Shown here: piece by piece, positions 23,101 to 34,600 of the stretch
How positions within the stretch are numbered: position 1 is the stretch's first letter
How the letters are laid out: every line of letters begins with the position of its first letter
NCBI GenBank assembly: GCA_010405405.1
Contig: MU004231.1
Coordinates: forward strand, 2,347,249 to 2,411,248
Direction: 5' to 3'
Length of the DNA stretch: 64,000 nt
DNA from: Microthyrium microscopicum
Taxonomy: Eukaryota > Ascomycota > Dothideomycetes > Microthyriales > Microthyriaceae
The notes under the pieces: generated by a model
What the model saw: only the letters and a program-made list of their open reading frames with translations
Told to the model about the DNA's origin: nothing
The model's database searches: none
Position numbers and translations under genes: made by a program

Positions 23101-23473
23101 TCGCGAGTAGTAGGCGGCCTATGAAGGGAAGATGCTGGCGCCGAAGTATGAGGAAGTAGGCCTGTACGGGTTATAGAAGGCTGTAGTAAAGTGGATATGG
23201 CTGGGTTGACAATAGTGTTAGCGAAGGCGCATCAACGATTTGGAGCTGAAGCTCACCATTTTGATTATTGTCGGATATTGATCCAGGTCTTCTCTGTCCA
23301 CTGGTATCCAGTGGAGCACCAATGGAGCTAGCAATACTTGCGATTGACTCTCGGCGTTGGAAGCGGTTGTTCGCAGACTTGCGAATGCGATCGAAGTTCT
23401 CGCTCCTAGGGGACAAAGGAGTCGAGGGAAAGGAGTCGAAGGTGTCTATAGGCGTCCTAGGTGGATTCGCCAT
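20141..23473 (-). CDS. VPS54: Vps54, GARP tethering complex subunit
   Basis: GARP tethers endosome-derived vesicles at the trans-Golgi network. The proposed model has three exons, 23257-23473, 20314-23200 and 20141-20249, with introns of 56 and 64 nt, totalling 1,070 residues in frame. The start is MANPPRTP at 23,473. A disordered Ser/Pro-rich N-terminus leads to the Vps54 N-region (IPNVYFDENFHLENPRTF, then LQEKLSWYLDTVEIHL at about 275-295). A coiled-coil stretch follows. The C-terminal Vps54 domain includes VRAGNHVTTMRSIDMD and HTVAEIMGPVWQSYQEQF. The small last exon supplies RLLRDAEVFNTRLARIDGA, which completes the conserved C-terminus. An intron-free reading would stop early at 20,310. 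Confidence 0.92.
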
Positions 23474-24037
23474 TGCGCAAGAGTGTGCCCGCAATCGGGT
23501 GTGCTCATTGGGGAGGAATGAGGTTGGCGGAGTTTAGAAGAACAGATGGACACATGTATTGAGGCGTGTGCCAGGGGATTATGAGTAATGAGGAGCGCCA
23601 GCGCGGAGAGTATAGGCCATTGCGGTAGATGGAAACCACGCACAGCGACCCAAGTACAGCAACCAGGCTTTGACAGGACAATGAATGTAGACTGGTGAGG
23701 TTCGATTTCGAGATTCAGTTGGTGGTAAGTTAATGGAGTAGACTTCTTGGGCGGAGCGTCAAGCGACGCCGCATATTGACGATGGCCGGGGCCTTGGCAC
23801 CACTTAACATTTGAAGCAGACCAAGCAGACATCCACAATCATTAGTTCATCCACGTCTTGGATTTTAATGCCTGGATTATATTAGGTTTACCCAAATTCC
23901 ATACGTTCGACAAGCAGAAAACCATTCATTATTAACGAGATCAAAGAATCTGTCATATTATGGCCACTGCTGTCTTGCCATTTTTGTCAATTCAATAACT
24001 TAGACGCATTGAATGGCCTAACAGAATGCTAATTGAT
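23474..24037. other. intergenic, VPS54 promoter side
   Basis: About 560 bp between the VPS54 start and the 3' end of the racemase-like gene, both on the minus strand. The minus-strand frame at 23,446-23,838 overlaps the VPS54 start and shows no motif. Confidence 0.4.
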
Positions 24038-25306
24038 TCACAGTCTAGAGCTTTCCTTGAGAGACAATCCTCCATCTATCTGCTCAAATTGCTTTCCTCG
24101 CTTCCAACCTACCCACCGCGCAAGTGTCTCCTCTCCTCCCATAGCCGGAACCAACCCCTTCTCGTCCCAACCTTGACCTTTGACACCATGTCCTTGGCCC
24201 TTGGCAGCCTGTATACCAATATCATTCTCCTTCCATGACCCATCCGCAATAGCAAAGCCAGGCGTCTCGCGCAGTGTCACAATAGGCCTCTGATCAAACC
24301 CATTCTCCTCCAGCTCGCCATTCTCCAAGACCGGCGTACAGCACGCATCCGTCCCATCAAATGTATCCTCCCACTCCTTCCTCGTCTTCCCCTTAAAAGT
24401 CTTCGTAAACAACGTCCTTAGCTCCGCCCACTTGGAAATATCTTCTCTGCGCGCGGGCAAATCCTTCTCCGTCAACCCTAGACCCTTGAGCAACGCCGCG
24501 AAGAACTGCGGCTCCAGCGCGCCGACTGCCATATATTTGCCGTCTTTCGTCTCATATGTATCGTAGTACGGACATCCGCCGTCCAGCATATTCGTGCCGC
24601 GCTCGCCAGCCCACACCGGCCGCTTCGTAGCTAGTCGCGGCATCGATGCGAGTGTCGCACTACCATCTACCATATTCGCCTCCACGACCTGTCCCCGTCC
24701 ACTATGCTGCCGTGCCATAAGTGCCAGAAGTATGCCCATAAAACACACAGCTCCACCACCTGCAAAGTCCCCAATGATGTTGCCAGGCGCATACGGCTTC
24801 TCGCCCTGCCTTCCCAGCATGCTAAGCACACCAGATACCGCAATGTAATTGATATCGTGCCCTGCCATCATACTATATTTCCCGTCCCTCCTAAAACCCG
24901 TCATACGTCCAATGACCAATCGTGGATTTATAGACAGCATGACCGTAGACGGACAGAGGCCGATTTTCTCAAGAACGCCAGGTCGGAATGGATCGATGAT
25001 TACATCGACGTGCGGAAGGAGTGACTTGATGAGCGCGACACCGCCGGGCGCTTTGAGGTCTACGGTAATAGAGGTTTTGCGACGCACGAGTTGATCTGGC
25101 GTTGGAGGGAGGGGGGAGTTGGTTTTGACGGCGCGGTCGAGACGGAGGACGGTGGCGCCATAGTCGGCTAGAAGCATGCCTGCGAAGGGTCCTGTGAAGG
25201 CTTAGTTTTGATTCATTATGGAGGAGGCTTTTTGTGGTAGTTTACCTGGAGCGAGACCTGCAAACTCCAGGACGCGGATACCGTTTAGTGGTGGTGGCGA
25301 CGTCAT
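24038..25306 (-). CDS. CoA-transferase family III protein, alpha-methylacyl-CoA racemase-like
   Basis: Exons 25246-25306 and 24038-25191 (54-nt intron) give 404 residues. The first exon encodes [20 protein letters not shown], and the splice completes the conserved [17 protein letters not shown] motif. Asp162 in NIIGDFAGG and His132 in AGHDINYI correspond to the catalytic Asp and His of bacterial alpha-methylacyl-CoA racemase. Other family marks are [30 protein letters not shown] and DACCTPVL. The family epimerises 2-methylacyl-CoA esters (peroxisomal or mitochondrial branched-chain fat breakdown) or moves CoA between acids. The racemase reading is favoured because both residues are present. 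The C-terminal SRL could act as a PTS1 peroxisomal signal. Confidence 0.92.
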
Positions 25307-25878
25307 GTTGTCGTGGTTCGGATATTGGAATGAACTGTTTTCTAAAGTATGCAGAGATATTGAAATCGAATCTAGGTCAGTGACAAAAGAAAATCCATAG
25401 GAAGTATTATGAACTACAGGCTGGTATTTTGGTGGGCCATTTGTTGCGGAGAAGGACTCCCGAATGCAGTCGTTCGTTAGCTTCGTGAGGAGCTACAAGA
25501 AGCTCATGCAGTACAATATCTGGGCCGAGGTCGATACATTTTGGCAATCCACTTCCTGTCAGTTATCATGACCCCCTATCCAGTAAAGAAAAAGAGCTTG
25601 AACAAGAAGATGCAAGTGATCGTAGTAGCTGAAGAGCTGAAATTTTACCTGCAGCAGCGAAGCTTTCAATCAAACACCCAACAGCTCTCTTGATTTTGCA
25701 GAACAGCAGCAATTCAGTTCATAGAATATTCAAAGCGTATACAAGAAGTAAACAGACTTCATATCAAAAACTATGTAGAGAGCTAAGAACTATGCAAAAA
25801 CAACATCAGAGTGGAGTGCGCGCTGCTTCCAAATCAGATCAGTATACCATATCAACATTGCCCCTATCTTATAACGAA
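25307..25878. other. intergenic, racemase-like gene promoter side
   Basis: About 570 bp between two minus-strand genes. A 65-codon plus-strand frame at 25,690-25,887 has no motif. No RNA gene or repeat is recognised. Confidence 0.4.
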
Positions 25879-27372
25879 TCACTTTGACCAGAACCAGCCA
25901 CTTCTCGAAACCTGATCTCTGACCAGGTTGGGAGAGCTCTGTTGGCTTGCTGAAGGTGCTATCACTTGCTCTGGAACCGGTAAAGGACTTGGTTTTCTTT
26001 TCTCCACGTTTGTATTATTCTCCTCCCGTCCATCCGCAAATTTCTTTTGTATAACTGTTTTAGTTACCCAGGCGCCGCTGTCATCCATATGGCTCGTCGT
26101 CGATTTAGTGACGGACACTGGTGTCGAAGAGTCAGCATCAGAGTCGTACTTGAAGCCCCAGCCCCATTGTTTCTGTAGTTTTTGCTCTTGTCGTACAGAG
26201 TTCATCAAGCTGTTTTGCGGTTCTTGCTCTTCTCGTGTGGAGTTCATCATCCTGTTCTGGGTTTGTTGTTCTTCTCGTCCAATCCTGTAGAACATTTCCT
26301 GCTCTTTTCGAAAAGAGCCCATATAGCTGTCGTATACTTCTTGCTTTTCTCGTGCAGCGTCCAATAAGCTATTTGCTTTTGGCTCAGATTCCATTGCTAC
26401 CTTGTAGGCATCCAACTCGGTTGCTGGAAGAGGCAATCGAAAGAGGGACCGCTTCATCAAGCTTTCAGAAACCCAATCATCCGCGTGCTTCAGCTGATTG
26501 ACCGTCCAGTCATCCGGGGATTGTGCCATGGCTCCATTTACATCCTGCACACCCATGGGCCGCTGTCCTCGCTCGGCTCGGATAAGGTCTTCAAACATGA
26601 CGCGCCAGCTCCGACTGAAGCCATTTCTGCGCTCTAGGTTTAGAGGAGAGTAAGAGTCCTGTGTCAGAAATTCGAGCAACTCAGACTGCTCTTTTTCGTA
26701 CCATTGCCTCTCCGAATTAGGATTCGAAGGAGTGGGAAGAGGTGGCATGTGTCCCAAAGTTTTGAGTGTATAACGGACACGATCCAGTATCCCACCCTCT
26801 GACATCTCGCCATCTAGCACTTTGACGGCCGTCAGAAACCATGAAGTCGGACCAGGTAAGGCTTCATTGGCATCCAGCTTCCTTTGTGTTTCATTGAGCC
26901 ATTTGTTGCCTTCGTTCAAGATGGAATCTTTGTGTTTCATCGTCATTTCCAGAGCCTGTACCAGGTATTCTAGCTGTTCTAGCTGTTCTTCCGTCGCCTT
27001 GTTTGTAGCATCTCCAGGTGTATGTGACTCGTACATGTTCTTTGCAATCTCCTCATTCTGTTCTATATCTTTCTTGATGGTAGCAAAGTAGTCCATGGAA
27101 CCTTGCGACGTCACGTCTTGTTCATTCGAATGTTGTTGCTCCCGTCGACAAGACCTTGCCTTGCCATCCTCGCCCAGCCCCCAATCGGCCCACAGTCGTC
27201 CTTCCTTACGTGGCTGCTGCCTTCTCCATTCTTCTCCTTGTTCCACGCCACGTTCAAATATTCGTCGTGGGAGAGAGAACATGCCATAGACGAGACTGGC
27301 GAGCGGGGAGACGGGTGGCTGATTGGAGGGGTGACTGGCGTCAGCATTGTTGCGGTCGCGATCACACGGCAT
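25879..27372 (-). CDS. hypothetical glutamine/glutamate-rich protein, 497 residues
   Basis: A long intronless frame from MPCDRDRNN with no family I recognise. The N-terminal third is polar and Trp/Arg-containing (GVEQGEEWRRQQPRK). Residues about 125-160 are predicted coiled coil (EEQLEQLEYLVQALEM). A later segment, DNA about 26,155-26,335, contains three to four degenerate copies of a roughly 15-residue unit of the form N-S-x-R-x-EQ-x3-Q-N/K. The C-terminus has VTKTVIQKKFADG and ends in RSGWFWSK. No signal peptide or membrane segment is seen. The frame's length and composition support it being real; the function is unknown. Confidence 0.65.
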   Translation of the reverse strand: MPCDRDRNNADASHPSNQPPVSPLASLVYGMFSLPRRIFERGVEQGEEWRRQQPRKEGRLWADWGLGEDGKARSCRREQQHSNEQDVTSQGSMDYFATIKKDIEQNEEIAKNMYESHTPGDATNKATEEQLEQLEYLVQALEMTMKHKDSILNEGNKWLNETQRKLDANEALPGPTSWFLTAVKVLDGEMSEGGILDRVRYTLKTLGHMPPLPTPSNPNSERQWYEKEQSELLEFLTQDSYSPLNLERRNGFSRSWRVMFEDLIRAERGQRPMGVQDVNGAMAQSPDDWTVNQLKHADDWVSESLMKRSLFRLPLPATELDAYKVAMESEPKANSLLDAAREKQEVYDSYMGSFRKEQEMFYRIGREEQQTQNRMMNSTREEQEPQNSLMNSVRQEQKLQKQWGWGFKYDSDADSSTPVSVTKSTTSHMDDSGAWVTKTVIQKKFADGREENNTNVEKRKPSPLPVPEQVIAPSASQQSSPNLVRDQVSRSGWFWSK

Positions 27373-27901
27373 GGTGAACGAATAATGAATATCGTGGTAC
27401 AGAGATTCAAAGATTGAGTAGGCTGAGATCTAGAAAATACGTGCAATTATAGGTATAGATTGTAAAAGTGATGCCTGCTCGGATGCGATGGAAGCTCGAA
27501 GTCGTTTGTAGCCGCCTGGGATCTGATCGCGTGGCGGTAAAACTTGACCAATGAAATGAACGCTCAGCCTTATTGAGTTCAACTCCCATTGTTCTTGGTG
27601 AAGTTGTGTCCAACCAAGGCCTTACTTGGCTTTGAAAGCATATTTACGGACCCGGTAGAAGATACTTGCATTTTTGCCGTAGCGCGGAAGTCATACTTTC
27701 CTAATTTGCGCGGTCGAAGGTTTTGACGAGGACTTCATGAGGTACTGATCAGAGTAGGAGGGGTATCGAAAAGGATAGGCATATTGTAGAATCTTCAGAC
27801 ACTGCGAAGGTGCACTAGCTTTAAGATAATTCAGATTTCTGGGGGCTAAAGAGACCAGTGGTGGGTAATAGGCGTAAACTCTTGATATTGACTTCGAATT
27901 A
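27373..27901. other. intergenic
   Basis: Upstream region of the glutamine/glutamate-rich protein gene. Nothing beyond the expected promoter can be supported. Short minus-strand frames here are not convincing. Confidence 0.35.
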
Positions 27902-28243
27902 TCACTGGCTTTGATACTGGGAGAAACTGATCTGGAAAAGGTAAGAAAACAAGTAGCCAAATGTCTTGTAGATAGAAATTTTGCGATATTCGACCCAGGA
28001 CACGATCAGGCGTGCAAGGAGGACATCGTTTGGATCAATTCGTGGGCTTGGAGGAAGCAGAAATGAAGCTGACCTAATCTGATCGAGCTCGACATTTGCA
28101 CGACAAAATGAATTCCAGCCAGAGGCTGGGCCGAAACCCAGCGCTCCACGAAACAAAGCACCGGGCAGTTGTAATGATTCCCCTTTATACAGTCTCTGCA
28201 ACTGCTGTATAAGAGCGGTATCTTCAGATTTTGCCAATTTCAA
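27902..28243 (-). other. unresolved coding-like open frame
   Basis: A 113-codon minus-strand frame with protein-like composition (LQRLYKGESLQLPGALF, then WNSFCRANVELDQ). It is preceded by a possible 3' splice site (ACCGGCAG near 28,250) with a CTAAG branch-like motif, so it could be an internal exon. I could not build a full gene with a start codon and good donors. It is either an orphan gene, a remnant or chance. Confidence 0.2.
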
Positions 28244-29844
28244 GTAAAAACTGCCGGTGCTTTTTTATTGACTTAGCAACGTCAGAGATTATGAAAGCTA
28301 CTCACATTGCAGAATCAAGATCTTACGTGTCAGATATATCCTCGCGTTCTGAGTATCCCTTTTCTTTTTGATAGAGACTTTGTATAAGACGGCTTGTGAC
28401 TTACTTCCATTGGCTATAAGATATGAAACTAATTGGAAGGGATGGGCTGTTCAGCGATATCTCGGGAAGTCTTTAACTTAGAACTTTATCAAATCTCCGA
28501 TGGAGGCGAAAAACCATATCTCTTGATTCCTCCCAAATATCTCCAGCGGTAGAACAACCTAGAACCAAAGTACTTATTTACAACTATCACCTTCCAGGCC
28601 ATAGAAGCCAACCATTGGAACAGACTGCAATCAACGTCCATCTGGTCAAATATGCAGTAAAGATATACCATATGGTTGAGAGCCTGATGAATGAATCCCG
28701 GTATAACGTGGACGATCAACCGTCACATATATCTTCCTCCGAGCTCAAGGATGGCCGCTACCAAGTGATTCACAGCACCATCCAATAAAGACAATTCCAT
28801 TATAGGTACGACTAAGCATAACCCTGACTATACCTATAGACACCGCTTTGCTAGCGTCACAGTCTTGCCGTGCCACCGGGCCAAGCCGAGGAGTTTATAT
28901 AGGATAAAGAATTAGCGAAGATTATTTAATTTCAGCCCTTGGGCGAAAACCGCCGATGTCAATGGAACCATAATTGAAGCTTATCAGACGTTCTAGAAAA
29001 GTCCTTCGCACGGCCGCATGGCGAATGTCAATCTTGATAGCCGTAAGGATACGGTAGAACGACAGGGAGAGAGCCTCAAGTGAAGAAATATCCAATGACT
29101 TGGCAGATTCAGCAACTTGTGGAGATTTTGATGAGATCTTTCTAATTTTTTATATAGTTGCACTGTTCATTGCCTGTACCAAGCAAGGCAAGAATTCTGC
29201 AAGATGATAGCTTGTGAAGAAAAAAGTTCTATGTACAACAAGAATCCAACCAAACTTATGGTATCATGAAATGACAATGATACGTGCAACGCTATGCCGT
29301 TCCACCGGTCGTGGAAGTACCATATTTTGTATGAACCAATTGACTCATCGTCCTCCTCTGTTGCCCTTCCATTTGCGAAACAGGCATCCTAGGAGCAAGT
29401 AACCACCGAAAGAGGCACCGCCAGAATAAAAAAGAGATTTCGACCCGGTGCATTGTTCAGCACTTGAACAATGCTTGGGTTGACAATGTATAATGATAAC
29501 GATCATTTCGAGAATCCACCAGGTACCCCAATGAGAACATCCCACTCTTCGGACGGGGTTTTGTTCTGGAAAATAGAAAGAAACAAGCTTCGCAGAGTAG
29601 TTGAACGCCTTGGCTCCATCGTTAACTGTAGTGCAACAGGGCCGGTAGCACGACGCTGAGGAAACCTAATTGCTACGCTGATACGCAGGGGGTTGCAAAA
29701 CCGAGGCAAGTAGCGGGGACAAGAAATCCCGTCCAAATATACAATATATCGATCGCCGTATTGGCATCGTAGAAAAAAGGCAGGAATCGCTGGAAATGCT
29801 TCGAGATAAACAGCATGGGATATAATTTGCGGGGTATCGTAGAG
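28244..29844. other. intergenic, no supported gene
   Basis: About 1.6 kb upstream of the unresolved frame and downstream of the Och1-like gene. Several frames of 60-80 codons occur on both strands, none with a motif or good splice context. Composition is slightly AT-rich but not RIP-like. Confidence 0.35.
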
Positions 29845-31052
29845 TTAATGTGCCGTGTCGCCAATGTGGCGTTCGCTTTCTGGTTTCCATGAACCTAAAC
29901 CTAATTAGTGCCTTGCGCAAGAAGTGGAATTAAACGGTGTAACGTACCTTCAAAGTGGTGCTTTACGAAGGCCATTGGATCGTCGTCTTCTCCGGCACCC
30001 ATTTGACGGACACCAGGCGAGAAGCTGGTGATTGGTAGAACAACCACGTCGCCTACTTTCTTTGCAGATTTCATTCCAGTAAACTCCTTGAAAGTAATGT
30101 TTCCGGTGCCAGTGCTCATGTCAAAATATTCCGGGTCGTTGAAAAACTTGAATACGGTATCTGTCCAAATTGCAGGGCCCGTGAACTCGACAATATTCTT
30201 GGTGTTCTTATCAAGAGTGCCTAGAGCTTTGCGCTTCAGCGTTTCCTGGGTAATATTTGCCACAATATCGCGTAGGACGGGATGTCCGGGCTTGGATTGG
30301 ATAGTCCATTGGCAAAACTGAATTCGTCGGGAGTACCAATCTGCCCAATCTTCGCGATCAGGATCCGCCTCAATTCCCACAACCATGCCATAAGACGAAC
30401 GGGACACGGAAGATGGAACCCATTCCGTAGCAGATTTGAGCGCGGTGGTGTCAATATCCGAGTAGATTCCACCTCTTGCAAGCAAAATCAGATAACGGAA
30501 AAAGTCGGCTTTGAGCACTGGGAGGGGTAGAGCGTTGTACGCTTCCAAGACCTCTGGGACCGATGCGTACAGGTGTTGCATGAGATGAGGCGCAACATCG
30601 TCGGAGATAACCTCGTGGACAAAAGTGGGATGAAGAATGGTCCAGCTGGCTTCTGGCTCCCTAAAATCGGATCTGAATTCCCCTGAGCTAGGCGAGACCT
30701 TCCAAGTCTGCCAAATGTATGCTGGGAATTTTGACAGAGGATCGTAAGGAAATTGATATTCTAATTGTTCCTTCAATGGTTTCGCGTGTAGATCTTGTAA
30801 AGGAATTTGATTTTTGGGTTTTCTGATCGTTCCTGAATCGAGCGAATGTGATGGCGTTTGTTTTGGTTGAGAAGGCTGTACTGGTGGAGCCTCGCCCGGA
30901 TGTTGACTTTTCCACACCCAATCTTCAACGCTTTTGGGTTTAGGAAGATCATTCGCATTGTGGTAATTTGGACCGCTATGATGGGAGCGAAGAATGAGGA
31001 ATAGCGAGAGGGCGATGGCGGCAAAAACGATGGCTCTTTTAAAGGTCATCAT
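29845..31052 (-). CDS. GT32 alpha-1,6-mannosyltransferase, Och1-like
   Basis: Golgi enzyme expected to start outer-chain mannose addition to N-glycans using GDP-mannose. Exons 29948-31052 and 29845-29894 (53-nt intron, GTACGT donor) give 384 residues. The ATG at 31,052 opens a type II membrane anchor (MMTFKRAIVFAAIALSLFLI). The stem is Pro/Lys-rich to about residue 100. The GT32 domain shows FPAYIWQTWK, LPVLKADFFRYLILLARGG and the DxD motif in YSDIDT (Asp199, Asp201), followed by FTGPAIWTDTVF. The tiny second exon adds SWKPESERHIGDTAH, which completes the conserved FEGSWKPE ending. Filamentous fungi carry several Och1 paralogues, so the exact one is not assigned. Confidence 0.93.
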
Positions 31053-33127
31053 CTTGAAAGAGTGGAAGGATGCGGAAGCGCTGAGCGCTGAGGAGGGATG
31101 GAGAAGAAGGCTTGCAGACTCTGCAGATGAAATTCGAATTGCGTGCAAGGACTGATCGAGCTGCACCTGGTGTTGGATGTGTTGAGAAGGGGGTGGGAGG
31201 AGAGTGAAGTAAGATAAAGTAGGGAGAAGTGGGATATTTTGGCAGGTGCCAGGCACAAGTAGTGAAGTGTGCAGTGCAAAACAGAGCAAAGGGGTAAGAG
31301 GCTCAGTCAGATGGATGATGGGTGAGATCCGCGACAGGGTTTTGTGGTGCTACAGCAGAGTGCTTGGTGAGATTGTTGGGTTGAGCTGGGGATGAAACAA
31401 CGTAGGAACAGAGGAATGGGGGCCGCCAGCTGGCACGTCCAGTGTTCGCCTAGTGATAGGAAACAGGCCTTGGTTTTGAAGGAGAAGCTTGAGATCAGAG
31501 GCAGGAATTTGAGAGTCGAGATTGATGGTTTGTAGCAGGCTCGGGGGAGATAACAGGTGTAAATAGGAATTGTAGAGTTGGCGGAGAGGGAGAGAAAGGC
31601 TAAAATGTTGATAGGCAGACGGGAAAAGGCGCTTCAGCAATTTAAAGGCAGCAAACGCTTTAAGGCTTAAGATTGGACGACAGATGGACAATGAGAGGTC
31701 AGTGTCGACTCAAGCGCACGTTGCTGCGTAGGCTCCGCGACGACCCAGTCAAAAGGGGTGGCGCTGCGCTCAATCGGCTATGACTTTGACAGTTTACAGT
31801 CCATGTAAACTCCATGTCAATTGTCAACTCTATCACTCAGCGGTCCGTGGACTACTCAGAATCCTCCAAGGACATGCCTCCAAGCTCTGTACCCTGAACT
31901 TACTGACCGTGTACCGAGTACTGAGTAGTAGGATTACCCAAACATTCCCATCCTTCAACTCCTGTCTCCAGGCGAGAAACCATTACTAGCAACCTGAACA
32001 TCAAAAGCTCCCGTCGGACAACCAAACAATTCTCAGCCCCACATCCACAAAATGTTGAAGGAACATGCAGCATGCACGCTTAGGTCCGCCAGTATCATCT
32101 TCTCCTTGCTCTGAGACTCTGAACGAGTTGCTGCATTTACTGCAAACATGTGCTGTTGTGCTGCAAGTTGATGCGAGACTGCGAGGACACCCTAGCAACT
32201 ATCTTAGTTCAGCTTTAAAGACCAAGAATATCTTGAATCTCCAAGCTTGATATCAACGCCACCTGCACCATTCACTAGGTATCTAACCCAAAGCCATCTT
32301 CCTACTGGGCGATACTTCATCTGATTCGCTATTTTGAAAGCCAAGCCATCTTATACTTGAGTTGGCTATAATCTGATCTACAGATGACATCCCGACCACT
32401 AAGCAAAAATAGGCCAACAGCAGCGATTTAAGCCTCCTTCAACCATGATAGCTGCGTCACCTATTAGGAATCCCGCCAAGCTTACTGTATCAAGAACCAC
32501 AAACTGCCAAACTACATCTAGCACGTACTTATTGTACATGTACTATACTATTTTTCCTGTAGATGGATGCCATGTCGTTGGTTATTCCTCATCCTGTCTC
32601 TAGTCATTGACGATCATGCTGTTTTAAGGGCTTCTGAAGGCAGTCGTACTGCTCATTTTCTGGTCATTGCACGCCACTCCGCAATGCATGTCTACTTCCT
32701 ACAGGTACAAACTCGATAATGACAGCAGACCCTAGTCAGTCCGACTTAAAAATATCTTTGAAAGGTATATTCCAACTACTACAGCGCACAGCATCAAACT
32801 ATCGGATTCCCGCTCTAGACTCTGTCGCCTTCACTACTTGGTTCCTTTCTTGAACCGGTTCAAAGATTCAACGTAAAGACCACGTTCTCGATGACGATTT
32901 TATATTCGCCAGGCCACGCAACTTTGTCAAATAGCGGTACGCTGGCGCGCAACGGTACAAGGATCCTAACCATCGGTGTCTACGAAGCGCGAAGCCATGG
33001 GCTTCCTTCGCCCTCTGGTTGGACAAAGTCTCCTAAAGGCTTAGTGATGCTGTAACGGTAGATCTGGTATACCGTTCTACTGCCAAGCCTTACCCTAGCC
33101 AATCAGAGTCATAGAATCCTGCATCCC
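31053..33127. other. intergenic flank between the last gene and the AT-rich block
   Basis: About 2 kb of moderate GC with the Och1-like promoter and leader near 31,053-31,700 (pyrimidine-rich on the coding strand). The rest has no supported gene. Frames at 31,350-31,691 (-), 31,780-31,989 (+) and 32,001-32,198 (-) have no motifs. No RNA gene is recognised. Confidence 0.4.
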
Positions 33128-33144
33128 AAAATATTAATATTTTG
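33127..33144. repeat. 18-bp perfect palindrome at the composition boundary
   Basis: CAAAATATTAATATTTTG reads the same on both strands. It sits at the edge where moderate-GC sequence gives way to RIP-type AT-rich sequence within about 120 bp. It may be chance in AT-rich DNA. Confidence 0.6.
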
Positions 33145-33244
33145 AAGCTTTTATAATAGATAGGAGCACGATAAATCTCTGCTCCGTGAAGGCCTAGAAG
33201 AACCGGGTCTAATGATTGGCCGAAGCAAAAAAAGACGAAAAGCA

Positions 33245-34600
33245 AAAATTAACAACTATAGAAATTAACCTAGTAACCTTTAGAACTAGTAAGAATTAAA
33301 CCTATATTAATACTTAGTTAAAGTACTACTCTCTTATTAAGCTATAATTCTAATTTCTTTAGGATTAGGGTTATTATATTTTTATATATATATTTACGCT
33401 ATATTTACTATATTTCTTTTTTTAGCTTTTTAGCTATACCTTTATAGTATCTAATTTTTAATTAATAATAAGCTAACTTTATATCTTTTAAAAAGTATAA
33501 AGTAACTACTATAATAAAAGCTATTATTTATTTTAGTTATATTATAAGTAATAAATATATAAAGTAAAAATATATAAATTTTATTTAATATTATTATTAA
33601 ATTAGGTAAGTTTTATAAACCTTTCTTTATTTCTTATCGTACTAAATAAATTATTTATTATTTAGCTATTTAAACTTATTATTACTATTAATTAATTATT
33701 ATTAAGTTCTCTACACTATTATTTAAAGTTAAGATTAATAAAACTTAGCCTATATATATATTTACATAAGAAAAAGTAAAAGTATTAATATAAAAATTTA
33801 TAGCTACTAAATTAGCTAGCAAACTATAATATTTTATAAACTAACTATTATTAATATAGACCTTTAAAATTAAAAATATTAGCTTTTTGCCTCTTTTCTA
33901 AATATAATAGTTAAGCCTTAAGAACTTACTATAATATTACTAGGAAATAAATTATAAATTACTAATATAACTATAATAAATAATAACTTAATATATTAAT
34001 AGCGTAAGAGAATATCTAAAGGATAGATTAAGAAATAATAGCTATTATAAAACTAAATAACGTTAATAAACATATTAAGAGGAAATATTCTTAAAAAATT
34101 AATAATATTAAACTATAAAAGGTCTTAGCTATTTTATCTATAATAAATATAATAAGCTATATAAGTATAGAGAAAGCGTATAATATTACTAATATAGATA
34201 CTAATTTTACTATTATTAGAATTATAAAAGATAAAGATTAAAGATAAATTAATAATAAAGAAGGTTTTATTTATAGCTTAGATTACTTCTTTAATAATAT
34301 CTACTATTCCGTACTATAGATATTATACTTTAGTAAGAGAAAGATTTAATAGTATTATAGTAGTTTAAAGGTAATTAAGTAACTATTAATTTATTAGTTA
34401 ATAAGCCTATTTTAGTACTATAAATATACTTTATAATAAATATTAGATAATAACTAAATAATTAAGCTATTTCTTATTGCGCTAGTATTAGTATAAAAGA
34501 ATTAAATAAGAGTAAGAGTTATCTTATTATAAGCATATAAAGAGTATATAATATTTAAAGTTATTATTAAAGTAGTATTTTACTTACAATATATTAAGAA
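33245..34600. other. AT-rich repeat DNA, content unresolved
   Basis: Heavily RIP-mutated sequence with no coding signature that I can read through. Probably old transposon or flanking repeat. Confidence 0.4.
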
